DNA of 64,000 nucleotides, from the NCBI GenBank assembly GCA_001314845.1, contig LJZQ01000004.1:141013-205012 (forward strand). The letters are read 5' to 3'. Positions 38,565 through 49,171 of the stretch are shown piece by piece (positions within the stretch are counted from its first letter, which is position 1; every line of letters begins with the position of its first letter). The notes beneath the pieces were generated by a model. It ran no database searches. It was not told the origin of the DNA and saw nothing but the letters and a program-made list of their open reading frames with translations. Made by a program: the position numbers and the translations under genes. Source of the DNA: Marinobacter excellens HL-55. GTDB taxonomy: Bacteria > Pseudomonadota > Gammaproteobacteria > Pseudomonadales > Oleiphilaceae.

Positions 38565-38593
38565 TTGACTGCCTAGAGTATATACTCTAATAA
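38565..38593 (+). promoter_or_regulatory. ALDH promoter with embedded TetR-type operator
   Basis: A -35 TTGACT (38565-38570) and a -10 TAATAA (38588-38593) are 17 bp apart. The spacer contains the perfect palindrome TAGAGTATATACTCTA (38574-38589). A protein bound there would block RNA polymerase, so the divergent TetR regulator is the natural candidate. Confidence 0.8.
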
Positions 38594-38679
38594 TAGCCCC
38601 AAGTGCAAATCGACCAGATTTTGGCCAACCAAAAATATCAGGCTGCGGGAACCTGCCCACAGCCGATGGGGAGAGAAAC

Positions 38680-40125
38680 ATGGGTGCCACCGTCGTTCAG
38701 CTCACCGAGAGCAAAAAGCAGATTCAGCATACTCATCGCGTGTTCGAAGATCAGAAGAAGGCTTTCCGGAGCAATCCAACGCCCTCGCTGACCGAGCGTA
38801 AGGAAAATCTGAAACGGCTCAAACGGGCATTGCTGGCCCATCAGGATCGCTTGATTGAGGCTATCGATCGGGATTTCAGTTGCCGTTCCAAAGACGAGAC
38901 GCTGATCGCAGAGGTCATGCCCTCCATTCAGGGCATCAATTACTCCCTGAAGAATCTGAGCGACTGGATGAAGCCTTCCAAGCGCCATGTCTCCATGCTG
39001 TTCCAGCCCGCCAGCAACAAGGTGCATTACCAGCCCAAAGGCGTGGTCGGCGTCATCGTGCCCTGGAACTACCCGTTGTATCTGGCCGTCGGCCCGCTGG
39101 TAGCGTCTTTGGCGGCGGGTAACCGCACGATGATCAAGATGTCGGAGTTCACCCCCCACACGTCCGCATTGTTCAAGGAAATCATCGAGTCGATGTTCCC
39201 GGAAGATCTGGTCTCGGTGATCAACGGTGAAGCCGATGTGGCCGCGGATTTTTCCCAGCGCCCGTTTGATCATCTGTTGTTCACCGGCTCGACCACGGTT
39301 GGCAAACTGGTGATGCGCGCGGCAGCCGAGAACCTGACACCGGTCACGCTGGAACTGGGCGGCAAATCACCGGCCATTGTCTCGCCGGATGTGCCGATGG
39401 AAGATGCCGCTCAGCGCATTGCCTTTGGCAAAGCCTTCAATGCCGGGCAAACCTGTGTGGCGCCGGATTATGTAATGTGCCCGGCTGATCGCGTGCAGGC
39501 GTTTGTTGATGAGTTCCGGGCCCGCTTTGCCGAAATGTACCCGAGCCTGCGGGACAACGACGATTACACCGCCATTATCAATGAGCGTCAGTATGAGCGG
39601 CTGCAGGGTTATCTGGAGGACGCTCGCGCCAAGGGTGCAGAGTTGGTGGAGATCAATCCGGCCAATGAGAATATGAAGGATGGCACACGGAAGATTCCGC
39701 TGACACTGGTGCTCAAGACCACGCCGGATATGAAGGTGATGCAGGATGAGATTTTCGGACCCATCCTGCCGGTGGTGAGTTATGGCAATCTGGATGAGGC
39801 GATTCACTACATCAATGATCGGCCGCGGCCGCTGGCGCTGTATTTCTTTGGCTATGACAAGTCGCACCAGCAGCAGGTGGTGGACCACACGTTATCCGGC
39901 GGGATGTGCATCAACGATTCGCTGATGCATGTGGCGCAGGATGATCTGCCGTTTGGGGGCATCGGTGATTCGGGCATGGGCCATTACCATGGCCGCGAAG
40001 GTTTCCTGACGTTCTCCCATCACCGGGCGATCTTTACCAAGCAGAAGTTCAACAGCGGCAAGTTTGTGTATGCGCCGCATGGAACGGCTGCTCATCGGAT
40101 GGTTTATAAGCTGTTTATTCGCTGA
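38680..40125 (+). CDS. Coniferyl-aldehyde-dehydrogenase-like ALDH
   Basis: A 481-residue NAD(P)-dependent aldehyde dehydrogenase. Motifs: PWNYPLYL near 128, GSTTVGKLV near 207, ELGGKSP near 226 with the catalytic glutamate, and the nucleophilic cysteine in NAGQTCVAP near 264. It should oxidise a medium- or long-chain or aromatic aldehyde to the acid in the cytosol. With the GMC oxidoreductase downstream it can complete alcohol-to-acid conversion. GGGGAGAG precedes the ATG. A hairpin repeat separates it from the next gene. Confidence 0.93.
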   Translation: MGATVVQLTESKKQIQHTHRVFEDQKKAFRSNPTPSLTERKENLKRLKRALLAHQDRLIEAIDRDFSCRSKDETLIAEVMPSIQGINYSLKNLSDWMKPSKRHVSMLFQPASNKVHYQPKGVVGVIVPWNYPLYLAVGPLVASLAAGNRTMIKMSEFTPHTSALFKEIIESMFPEDLVSVINGEADVAADFSQRPFDHLLFTGSTTVGKLVMRAAAENLTPVTLELGGKSPAIVSPDVPMEDAAQRIAFGKAFNAGQTCVAPDYVMCPADRVQAFVDEFRARFAEMYPSLRDNDDYTAIINERQYERLQGYLEDARAKGAELVEINPANENMKDGTRKIPLTLVLKTTPDMKVMQDEIFGPILPVVSYGNLDEAIHYINDRPRPLALYFFGYDKSHQQQVVDHTLSGGMCINDSLMHVAQDDLPFGGIGDSGMGHYHGREGFLTFSHHRAIFTKQKFNSGKFVYAPHGTAAHRMVYKLFIR

Positions 40126-40165
40126 TTTGAGGTTTTGCTTCTGGCCCAGCCTTCGAGTTGGTTGC

Positions 40166-40275
40166 GGCCAGGAGGTGAGAGGCCTTTCCGGGACACGCCG
40201 TGAATACGTCCATGTAGGCTTGAGCAAAACATCCCTGTTTTGCACAGTCCCGAAAAGGCCTCTCACCCCCTGGCC
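40166..40275. repeat. Dual-hairpin repeat element, copy B
   Basis: Outer arms 40166-40194 and 40247-40275 pair over 29 bp with two mismatches. Inside are TAC-GTCCAT-GTA (about 40205-40216) and GCAAAAC-ATCCCT-GTTTTGC (40224-40243). It lies in the gap between the ALDH and Tat-subunit genes, 40 bp after the stop codon. Confidence 0.87.
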
Positions 40276-40328
40276 ATCATGCAACGTGCTATCCGCCTAA
40301 AAATAACAACGATAGAAGACGTATCAAC

Positions 40329-40964
40329 ATGACTGATCACATCTCGCACCATCACTCTGGCATACAACCAGAGATGAACAGACGCAGCTTCCTTAAAACC
40401 GGCCTCGGCGGCACATTGTTTCTCGCGAGCGTCAGCATGACTGCCGGCCTGACAGGTTGTGCCACAGCGCCCGCAGGAAGGATCAGCGCCGTCGACACCC
40501 GCACCGATGCCGGTTATCAATTCCAGTTTCTGAGCCGGGACGATATTGCACTTTTTGAAGCACTGCTGCCGGCGATGTTTGCCGGCGCCTTGCTGGAGGA
40601 GTCGAATCAGCAGCGGTTTGCCATTGCCGGAACCATTGAGCGGATTGATCAGGGCATTGCCATGTTCGGGCCGGCGAATCAGCAGGAGCTGCGCAAGCTG
40701 TTTGATCTGCTGAATTTTGCCCCTACCCGGATCGCACTGGCGAGGGTCTGGTCGGACTGGCCGTCGGTCAGCACCGAGGGTGCGGATGCCTTTCTTAATC
40801 GCTGGCGCAACAGTCGTATCGGGCTGTTGAACAACGGCTACATCGCGCTGACCAAGATCAGCAACGTGGCTTTTTACGGCCACGAGACGCATTGGCACCT
40901 GTCTGGCTACCCCGGACCTCCCCCGTGGGCCGTTGATGCCCTTCCCCAATTCCAGAACGCCTGA
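40329..40964 (+). CDS. Tat-signal subunit paired with GMC oxidoreductase
   Basis: A 211-residue protein with a twin-arginine signal (NRRSFLKTG, about residues 17-25) and a lipobox-like LTGC. The rest is helical with no cofactor motif. It resembles the small subunit of gluconate-2-dehydrogenase-type complexes, which carries the Tat signal for a GMC catalytic partner. The GMC gene, lacking any signal, starts 26 bp downstream, so the pair is probably exported together. An internal ATG (40374) directly before the NRR motif is an alternative start. Confidence 0.82.
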   Translation: MTDHISHHHSGIQPEMNRRSFLKTGLGGTLFLASVSMTAGLTGCATAPAGRISAVDTRTDAGYQFQFLSRDDIALFEALLPAMFAGALLEESNQQRFAIAGTIERIDQGIAMFGPANQQELRKLFDLLNFAPTRIALARVWSDWPSVSTEGADAFLNRWRNSRIGLLNNGYIALTKISNVAFYGHETHWHLSGYPGPPPWAVDALPQFQNA

Positions 40965-40990
40965 TCACCTGCCGGATAACGGAGAGCAGT

Positions 40991-42586
40991 ATGTCCATGA
41001 ACGATCCTATCGCCCGGGGCCTGGCTTCTGGCTGGAAGGTTACCGATGCCAGCAAACTGACGACCAATCAAACCGTTGAAGCAGACGTGGTGGTAATTGG
41101 CACCGGCGCCGGTGGTGGCACTACGGCGGAGATTCTTGCCAAGCAGGGGTTGTCCGTCGTTCTGGTCGAGGAAGGCCGGCTGTATTACCAGAAAGACTTC
41201 AAGATGGATGAGCTGACCGCTTACGCCAGCCTTTACCAGGAAGGCATGAGCCGGGTGACGGCGGATGGCGCCATTGCCGTCCTGCAGGGACGGTGTGTAG
41301 GCGGATCGACCACGGTGAACTGGACCAGTAGCTTCCGGACACCGGATGAGACCCTGAATTACTGGAGCCAGTCTCTGGGCCTGGGCGACCTCACACCAGA
41401 CGCCATGGCACCCTGGTTCGGTGGGCGAGAGGAACGCCACACCATGACTCCATGGATGACACCGCCCAACCTGAACAACGACATTCTACGCCAGGGTTGC
41501 GAGCAACTTGGCTACTCCTGGCAGGTCATCCCGAGAAACGTTAAAGGCTGCTGGAATCTGGGCTACTGCGGCGTGGGCTGCCCCACCAACGCCAAGCAGG
41601 GCGCACTGATGACCACCATACCCGGTGCCCTCAACAACGACGCCCAACTGTTCCACGGCCTGCGTGCCGAGCGACTGGTGATGAATCAGGACCGCATCGA
41701 TTACCTGCAGGCCAGCGCCATGGGCCCGGACGGCGTTAGCCCATCGGGCGTGACCGTCACCCTGAAAGCCCGCCACTTCGTGGTCGCCGCCAGCGCCATC
41801 GGCTCCCCCGGTCTGTTGTTGCGATCCGAACTGCCAGACCCCTATCAACGGGTCGGCAAGCGATCGTTCATCCACCCGGTCAATGCCACCGTCGCCCGCA
41901 TGCCGGCCCAGGTCGACCCGTTCTACGGTGCACCTCAGTCCATCTACTCCGACGAATTCAACTTCAAACACGGCGTCGACGGCCCTGTCGGTTACAAACT
42001 GGAAGTGCCGCCCCTGCACCCCGCCATGGCCGCCGGCGTCGTACCCGGCCACGGCAAAGAGCAAGCAGGCAACCTGGGCCAACTGCCCCACATGCAATCG
42101 GTCATCGCCTTGCTCCGGGACGGCTTCCACCCGGACAGCCCCGGCGGTACCGTCTCCCTGCGCAAAGACGGCAGCCCGATGCTCGACTACCCGATCACTG
42201 ACTACCTGTGGCAGGGCATCCGTGAAGCTTACCTGCACATGGCCGAAATCCAGTTCGCCGCCGGCGCCGAAGCCGTCCAGGCCATGCACCTCGACTCCGA
42301 CTGGTACACCAGCTGGAACCAGGCCAAAGCCGCCATCAACAACCTGCCCATGAGACCCCACCGGGCCCGCCTGTTCACCGCCCACCAGATGGGTGGCTGC
42401 GGCATGGGCGACGAAGCCAAAGACTCGGTAGTTAACGGCTTCGGTGAACATCATCACGTATCCAACCTGAGCATCCACGACGCCTCGATCTTCCCCACCA
42501 GTATCGGGGCAAATCCGCAGTTGTCGGTGTATGCCTTGGCGGCAAGGAACAGCACCAGACTGGCGCAAAGATTGGTTAGAACGTAA
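40991..42586 (+). CDS. GMC family FAD oxidoreductase (alcohol oxidation)
   Basis: A 531-residue flavoprotein with an FAD-binding VVVIGTGAGGGTTAE near 34-48 and the C-terminal active-site histidine in AHQMGGCGMG and SIGANPQLSVYALA. A CWNLGYCGVGCPTNAKQ cysteine-rich segment near 187 resembles long-chain alcohol oxidases and the gluconate dehydrogenase catalytic subunit. It has no signal peptide and probably travels with the Tat subunit. Substrate is inferred to be an alcohol. From about 41860 onward its third positions become strongly C-rich. Confidence 0.9.
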   Translation: MSMNDPIARGLASGWKVTDASKLTTNQTVEADVVVIGTGAGGGTTAEILAKQGLSVVLVEEGRLYYQKDFKMDELTAYASLYQEGMSRVTADGAIAVLQGRCVGGSTTVNWTSSFRTPDETLNYWSQSLGLGDLTPDAMAPWFGGREERHTMTPWMTPPNLNNDILRQGCEQLGYSWQVIPRNVKGCWNLGYCGVGCPTNAKQGALMTTIPGALNNDAQLFHGLRAERLVMNQDRIDYLQASAMGPDGVSPSGVTVTLKARHFVVAASAIGSPGLLLRSELPDPYQRVGKRSFIHPVNATVARMPAQVDPFYGAPQSIYSDEFNFKHGVDGPVGYKLEVPPLHPAMAAGVVPGHGKEQAGNLGQLPHMQSVIALLRDGFHPDSPGGTVSLRKDGSPMLDYPITDYLWQGIREAYLHMAEIQFAAGAEAVQAMHLDSDWYTSWNQAKAAINNLPMRPHRARLFTAHQMGGCGMGDEAKDSVVNGFGEHHHVSNLSIHDASIFPTSIGANPQLSVYALAARNSTRLAQRLVRT

Positions 42587-42620
42587 CGCCATTCTCGGAG
42601 CGGCATGCAGGATGTTAGCC

Positions 42621-42730
42621 GCATGTGCAGCGTCTTCCCTCCCGGGAATGTCGAAGGCCATGGATGGCCTGAGTCAAGCGCACATGGATGTGCTTGTAGC
42701 GTTTCCCGGGAGGGAAGACGCTGCAGATGC
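42621..42730. repeat. Dual-hairpin repeat element, copy E (variant)
   Basis: Outer arms 42627-42647 and 42704-42724 pair perfectly over 21 bp and extend to 27 bp with one mismatch. Read on the minus strand, the inner hairpins are GCAC-ATCCAT-GTGC and GGCC-ATCCAT-GGCC. The GTGAATAC core is replaced by CTACAAGC, so this is a second subfamily. It lies between the GMC gene (34 bp after its stop) and coaD. Confidence 0.85.
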
Positions 42731-42756
42731 CACGCAAACAACCAAGACAACCTTGA

Positions 42757-43305
<549 letters not shown>

Positions 43306-43308
43306 AGC

Positions 43309-44604
43309 CTACAGCAGCGGGGGCAAAGGAATCTCAAGACCATTGATGTCCAGCACCAGATTTTCCATGCGACCGGCCATCACCAGCTGATCACCGCTCT
43401 CCACGAGCAGGCCCTGCTTGATCAGCGGCGCCACCTGCATGCGGACTTCCGGGTAATCTTCAGCCAGCGCCAACGGCATGCTGAAATCCAGTGAGCCCGT
43501 CAATTGCTGCATGACCATCAGCATATTGGCGCGCTCGCTGTCAGACAGCTCAGGATGCGAAAGCTCCAGATTGCCCTCCACCGGACCCTCCGGAGTCGCC
43601 AGACTCAGTTCCCGTATGCCGGCCGAAAACCCGGCAGCCGCCAGACCCCGAACCGAATCACTGAACCGCTGCATCATTGCCATCTGCTGCTCAAACGAGG
43701 CTTGCGGGGATTGGCCTGCCGGCGGCTGCGCCATGGTTTGCATCTCGGTCATGACCGCGCTGAACGCATTCCAGCTGGCCACATCCAGGCCATCCACAGC
43801 CACTTCCATCCGGTGCGGACCAAAGGCCTCACCCTCCAACGCCACTGAGTCCAGGGCCAGCAACATGGTCGAGTCCAGGCGCTCGCCCTTGCGATCGGCC
43901 TCGCTGTGACTGGTCAAAGACAAACCGCTCAGGGTCACCGGTTCAGCCTGTACCCCCTGCAAGGTGACCGACTCTACCGTCATGGTGCCTGAACCCGTCC
44001 AGATATCGCCCGAGAGCCAAGCCAGGCTTTGCTCCAGCTGAATATTCTCGATACTCACGTTCATGGCCGGACCAACCACAACCACCGCGGGCCAGACCAT
44101 TAGCATGTTGGCTTTCTCGCCCATGCTGCCAATGTCCAGTCGTGCCAGGCCGCCGCTGCTGCGGAATGAACCACCGCTCACCGGATGGTCGATCTGTGTG
44201 ACCGGTGCCTGCAACTCCAGCGTGGCCGATCCCCAGACCCGGGTTTCGAGGGTCAGCTTGGGGTCCGCCTCAGGAAACCAGTCAGCACCTTCTGGCTGCC
44301 AGCCCTGGGTTGGCCGGAAGTCCAGATAACTGCCGGTTACACCGTGAGAAACCTTAACCTCAAATTCAAATTGATTGCTTTCCCCGGTGGCAGGGTCCAG
44401 CAGAGTCACCGTACCCGACACCTCAGACCCCAGAAGGCCTCGCTGGTATTTGTCGGTTTGCATGCGCAGGAATGGTTGAGCGCTGTTCACTTCCTGTGTG
44501 GCTTCCTGCCAATGTTGCTCGGTCAGAAACCCCACACCCCAGGGAGCCACACCGGCAACCACCAAAACCGCCGCGCCGGCGATCATCCATTTTTTTAGAT
44601 TCAA
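43309..44604 (-). CDS. DUF945 (YdgA-like) protein
   Basis: A 431-residue protein with one N-terminal membrane anchor (about 7-27) and a long beta-rich periplasmic part, matching the DUF945/YdgA family. Function unknown. It follows ppk on the same strand after 48 bp and could be co-transcribed. Confidence 0.85.
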   Translation of the reverse strand: MNLKKWMIAGAAVLVVAGVAPWGVGFLTEQHWQEATQEVNSAQPFLRMQTDKYQRGLLGSEVSGTVTLLDPATGESNQFEFEVKVSHGVTGSYLDFRPTQGWQPEGADWFPEADPKLTLETRVWGSATLELQAPVTQIDHPVSGGSFRSSGGLARLDIGSMGEKANMLMVWPAVVVVGPAMNVSIENIQLEQSLAWLSGDIWTGSGTMTVESVTLQGVQAEPVTLSGLSLTSHSEADRKGERLDSTMLLALDSVALEGEAFGPHRMEVAVDGLDVASWNAFSAVMTEMQTMAQPPAGQSPQASFEQQMAMMQRFSDSVRGLAAAGFSAGIRELSLATPEGPVEGNLELSHPELSDSERANMLMVMQQLTGSLDFSMPLALAEDYPEVRMQVAPLIKQGLLVESGDQLVMAGRMENLVLDINGLEIPLPPLL

Positions 44605-44652
44605 GGTTCCAATCCTGTTGTCTGATTATGTCGTGCCGAAAAAAACGGCGTA

Positions 44653-46794
44653 TCAATTGAGTTTGGCCGTCAGCCGGTCCAGCAACACCAGCTGCGAAGC
44701 CATGCGCTCTTCGCCCTCAGCGGGCTGGTTCTGGATATAACTGCCGTCTGGCTGCAACACCCAGGACTGGCAATTGTCGACAAGATAGGCATCCAGATCA
44801 TCCCGCAGGCGGGCCAGCAAGGCCGGCTCTTCAATCGGAAACGCCGTTTCAATCCTGTTCAGCAGGTTGCGCTCCATGCCATCCGCACTTGAACAATACA
44901 CGTCCGGGTGACCGTTATTGTCAAAATAATAGACCCGGGTATGCTCAAGAAAACGCCCGATAATCGACCGCACCCGAATGTTTTCGGACAAACCGGGCAC
45001 GCCCGGCCGCAAGCAGCAGATGCCCCGGATGACCAGATCGATTTTTACCCCGGCCTGAGACGCACGATACAGCGCCTTGATCATCTCAGGCTCGGTCAGC
45101 GCATTGAACTTGAAGATAATGCGTCCCTGCTCACCGTGACTGGTCTCCCGCTCGATCAGGCTGATCAAGCGGTTGTGCAGCGTAAACGGCGCGTGGAACA
45201 GTTTTTTGATCTTGAGCGCCTTGCCCATGCCCGTCAGCTGCTGAAAAAGTTTATTAACGTCATCGCCGATAGATTCGTCGCAGGTCATAAAGCTGTAGTC
45301 GGTGTACAGCCGGGCATTGCCGGCATGATAGTTACCGGTGCCCAGGTGTACGTAACGGCGCAAGCGGCCTTCTTCACGGCGAACGATCAGGATCATCTTG
45401 GCGTGAGTTTTGTACCCCACCACGCCGTACACCACGATCACCCCGGCTTCTTGCAGGCGACTGGCCAGCTCGAGGTTTTCCGCTTCACTGAACCGTGCGC
45501 GCAACTCGATGACGGCGGTCACTTCCTTGCCCCGGCGGGCAGCGTCCGCCAGTGCCTCAACAATTTCGGAATCGGCACCGGTGCGGTAAAGGGTCTGGCG
45601 GATGGCCAGCACCTGGGGATCTTTCGCCGCCTGGCGCAACAGATCCACTACCGGACTAAAGTTTTCGTAGGGGTGCAGCAACAGCAAGGGGCGCTTGCGG
45701 ATGGCATCGAACATGGATTCCTTGCTGCGAATCTGGCGCGGAATCGACGGTGAAAAGCTGGAATAGGTCAGGTCCGGGCGATCCACCAGACTACCCACCG
45801 CGAGCAACCGGGTCAGGTTGACCGGCCCGTGCACCTGGTAAAGATCCCGCTCGGTCAGGCCGAATTCACGCAGCAGGAAATGAGTTAGCTCGTCCGGGCA
45901 GTTGTCAGCCACCTCCAGCCGCACACCGTCACCAAACCGACGACTGAGCAACTCGCCCCGCAGCGCGGAGGCCAGATCGACCAGATCATCCTCCAGTTCA
46001 AGGTCGGCATTGCGAGTCAGCCGGAACTGATAACAACCTTTGACCTCCATACCCGGGAACAGCTCATCGGCGTGGGCGTGGATCATCGACGACAGGAACA
46101 CCAGATTATCGCCACCGTCACAGACATCATCCGGCAGGCGCACCAAGCGCGGCAACGAGCGTGGAGCCGGCACAATCGCCATACCGGTTTCCCGACCAAA
46201 GGCATCCTTACCGTCGAGCTCAACGATGAAGTTCAGGCTCTTGTTGACCAGCCGGGGGAACGGGTGCGATGGATCCAGCCCAATCGGGCTGACCACCGGC
46301 AAAATTTCTTCATCAAAGTAATTACGCACCCACTCCGCCTGAGCCGGCGTCCATTCCCGGCGCCGGACAAAGTGAATGTTTTCTTTCTCCAACTCGGGAA
46401 TCAGGATGTTGTTCAAAATGTCGTACTGCTCATGGATGTATTCATGGGCCACACGACTGATCTCCGCCAGCACCTGCTCATGCAGCATGCCATCGACGCC
46501 CACGGTTTCACGACCGTATTTGATCTGCTGCCGCAGTCCCGCAACCCGGATCTCAAAAAACTCATCCATATTACTGCTGAAAATGCAGGAAAAGATCAGC
46601 CGGTTAATCAGCGGATGGGTCGTGTCCAATGCCTGTTTCAAGACGCGGTAATTGAACTGCAGCTGGCTCAGCTCCCGGTTAAAGAAATTTTCACTGGCGT
46701 CCAGGTTGATCTCTTCACCGACTGGCGGCACCTCTACCGGCGCAGGCACACTGTGATCATCGCTTACTGCTGACTGTACTGTCTCGGTCGTCAT
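44653..46794 (-). CDS. ppk: Polyphosphate kinase 1
   Basis: A 713-residue enzyme polymerising ATP gamma-phosphate into polyphosphate. The N-terminus ENFFNRELSQLQFN and the autophosphorylated histidine H483 (VHLGTGNYHAGN, matching E. coli H435) identify it. It follows hemB by 43 bp, the order I recall from Pseudomonas. Its first ~30 residues are acidic and variable, longer than the E. coli form. Confidence 0.96.
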   Translation of the reverse strand: MTTETVQSAVSDDHSVPAPVEVPPVGEEINLDASENFFNRELSQLQFNYRVLKQALDTTHPLINRLIFSCIFSSNMDEFFEIRVAGLRQQIKYGRETVGVDGMLHEQVLAEISRVAHEYIHEQYDILNNILIPELEKENIHFVRRREWTPAQAEWVRNYFDEEILPVVSPIGLDPSHPFPRLVNKSLNFIVELDGKDAFGRETGMAIVPAPRSLPRLVRLPDDVCDGGDNLVFLSSMIHAHADELFPGMEVKGCYQFRLTRNADLELEDDLVDLASALRGELLSRRFGDGVRLEVADNCPDELTHFLLREFGLTERDLYQVHGPVNLTRLLAVGSLVDRPDLTYSSFSPSIPRQIRSKESMFDAIRKRPLLLLHPYENFSPVVDLLRQAAKDPQVLAIRQTLYRTGADSEIVEALADAARRGKEVTAVIELRARFSEAENLELASRLQEAGVIVVYGVVGYKTHAKMILIVRREEGRLRRYVHLGTGNYHAGNARLYTDYSFMTCDESIGDDVNKLFQQLTGMGKALKIKKLFHAPFTLHNRLISLIERETSHGEQGRIIFKFNALTEPEMIKALYRASQAGVKIDLVIRGICCLRPGVPGLSENIRVRSIIGRFLEHTRVYYFDNNGHPDVYCSSADGMERNLLNRIETAFPIEEPALLARLRDDLDAYLVDNCQSWVLQPDGSYIQNQPAEGEERMASQLVLLDRLTAKLN

Positions 46795-46837
46795 TTCTCA
46801 TTACATCCATGGTTGGTCCGGGCTCTCGATGTCCCGT

Positions 46838-47911
<1,074 letters not shown>

Positions 47912-47982
47912 TCATACACCTCAGGGGCCCGCCATTGCAGGTCAAGGACAAGCGTGCCGTTGATTGATGACAAACTAATTAC

Positions 47983-48012
47983 AAAAAAACGGGCGGCTTA
48001 AACCAGCCGCCC
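47983..48012 (-). terminator. Terminator after the SutA-like gene
   Basis: GGGCGGCT (47991-47998) pairs with AGCCGCCC (48005-48012); the A7 run on the left is a T run on the minus strand. It separates the small gene from hemB. Confidence 0.88.
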
Positions 48013-48041
48013 ACAAACGAAGGGATTCCGTTGGAAGGACG

Positions 48042-48266
48042 TCAAAGTGAGCGGTTGTTAAAGCCTACCTCTACTTTACGGGGCGAATCAGAACGCAGCG
48101 ATGTGTCCAGTTCCTGTATTCTGCCCCCGCCCTGTAAAAAGGCTTCGATGTCTGACTGCAACTGGGCCCTTACCCGCGCCCGGCCGGCAATCGAATGGTT
48201 ATCATCACTGTCGCCACTCCAGGTACTACCGGACTGCTCCAGATTGCTCTCGTCGAATTCACTCAT
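48042..48266 (-). CDS. Small acidic SutA-like RNA polymerase-binding protein
   Basis: A 74-residue protein with an acidic N-terminal half and a C-terminal AFLQGGGRIQELD segment followed by a basic tail. The last ~35 residues resemble Pseudomonas SutA (FLSRGGKVQEIEP), a small factor that binds RNA polymerase and tunes transcription in slow growth. The N-terminal acidic tail is shorter than in SutA. GGAGAT precedes the ATG. The similarity is by eye over a short stretch. Confidence 0.6.
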   Translation of the reverse strand: MSEFDESNLEQSGSTWSGDSDDNHSIAGRARVRAQLQSDIEAFLQGGGRIQELDTSLRSDSPRKVEVGFNNRSL

Positions 48267-48539
48267 GCGGTTATCTCCATCAACGAAAACAAAATTCCAG
48301 GTGCTGTATAAACCCGATCGGGCAACACCCCGTCTCGACCGCCGGCCGCCTGTGGGCCCGTCTTGGCGTCTTTATAATCCGGTTTCCGTGACAACGCTAT
48401 TTCCTGACAACCCTTTTTTTGTAATTTTTTGTAAGCCATCTTAAGCGCATGATTTTAATGACGTATAAAGAGGCTTCACAAGGCCCGACAAATTGACACA
48501 AAGAATGAATAGTGATTCACTACTTGCCAAGGAGCCAGC
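48267..48539. promoter_or_regulatory. Divergent region with TetR-type operator
   Basis: 273 bp between the SutA-like gene and the second tetR. TTGACA (48493-48498) is a good -35; 17 bp on lies the perfect palindrome TAGTGA-T-TCACTA (48510-48522), probably the autoregulatory site of the TetR protein. Near 48412 there is a T-rich run. Confidence 0.65.
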
Positions 48540-49169
48540 ATGGCTTATCGCGAAACAGAGAAGATGCGGCAACGTAAAGCCCAGGCGCGCAACAAGATCA
48601 TCGAGTGCACCTGGGAGTGCGTCGCAGAAGGCGGTTTTCGTGGCGCCAGAGTCACCCGCATAGCGGGCCTTGCAGGCGTCGCGACTGGCACCATCTATCG
48701 CCATTTCGAATCCCGCGAGGATCTGTTTGCCGAGATCTTCCGGCTGGCGACACAACGGGAAGTCGACAAAGTTGCCGAGGCATTAAACGTGGCGGGCAGC
48801 GCCGTTGAGCGGCTAGATAACGCTCTGCGGAAATTCGCCCAACGGGCGCTTAAGGGCCCCATGAAAGCCTGGGCCCTGATCGCCGAACCGGTCGACCCGA
48901 AAGTCGAAGAAGAGCGACTGGTTTACCGAAAAGCTTACGCCACCCTGTTTGAACAGGCGATCCGGGATGGCATAGCCGAAGGCTGCCTCCCGGAACAGAA
49001 TCCCCGATTGAGCAGCACCTGCCTGGTCGGAGCCATATCAGAATCCCTGGTGGGGCCGCTGTCGCCAACACAGACAGACGCCGCTCTAGGCAATGACAAC
49101 AACCAAGATGAACTGGTCAACGCCATCGTCTGCTTCTGCATCCGGGGGTTGACCGACTCCAGGAGCTAA
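48540..49169 (+). CDS. TetR family regulator upstream of AidB
   Basis: A 209-residue regulator with an N-terminal helix-turn-helix (TRIAGLAGVATGTIYRHF near 39-56). It shares an operon with the acyl-CoA dehydrogenase gene (2 bp gap), so it probably controls itself and that gene in response to an acyl-CoA or fatty acid. AAGGAG precedes the ATG. Confidence 0.9.
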   Translation: MAYRETEKMRQRKAQARNKIIECTWECVAEGGFRGARVTRIAGLAGVATGTIYRHFESREDLFAEIFRLATQREVDKVAEALNVAGSAVERLDNALRKFAQRALKGPMKAWALIAEPVDPKVEEERLVYRKAYATLFEQAIRDGIAEGCLPEQNPRLSSTCLVGAISESLVGPLSPTQTDAALGNDNNQDELVNAIVCFCIRGLTDSRS

Positions 49170-49171
49170 TC

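Noticed and set aside
41486..42661. A 391-codon minus-strand frame opposite the GMC gene
   Set aside because: Same cause as the aidB antisense frame: codon-position bias of the real gene.
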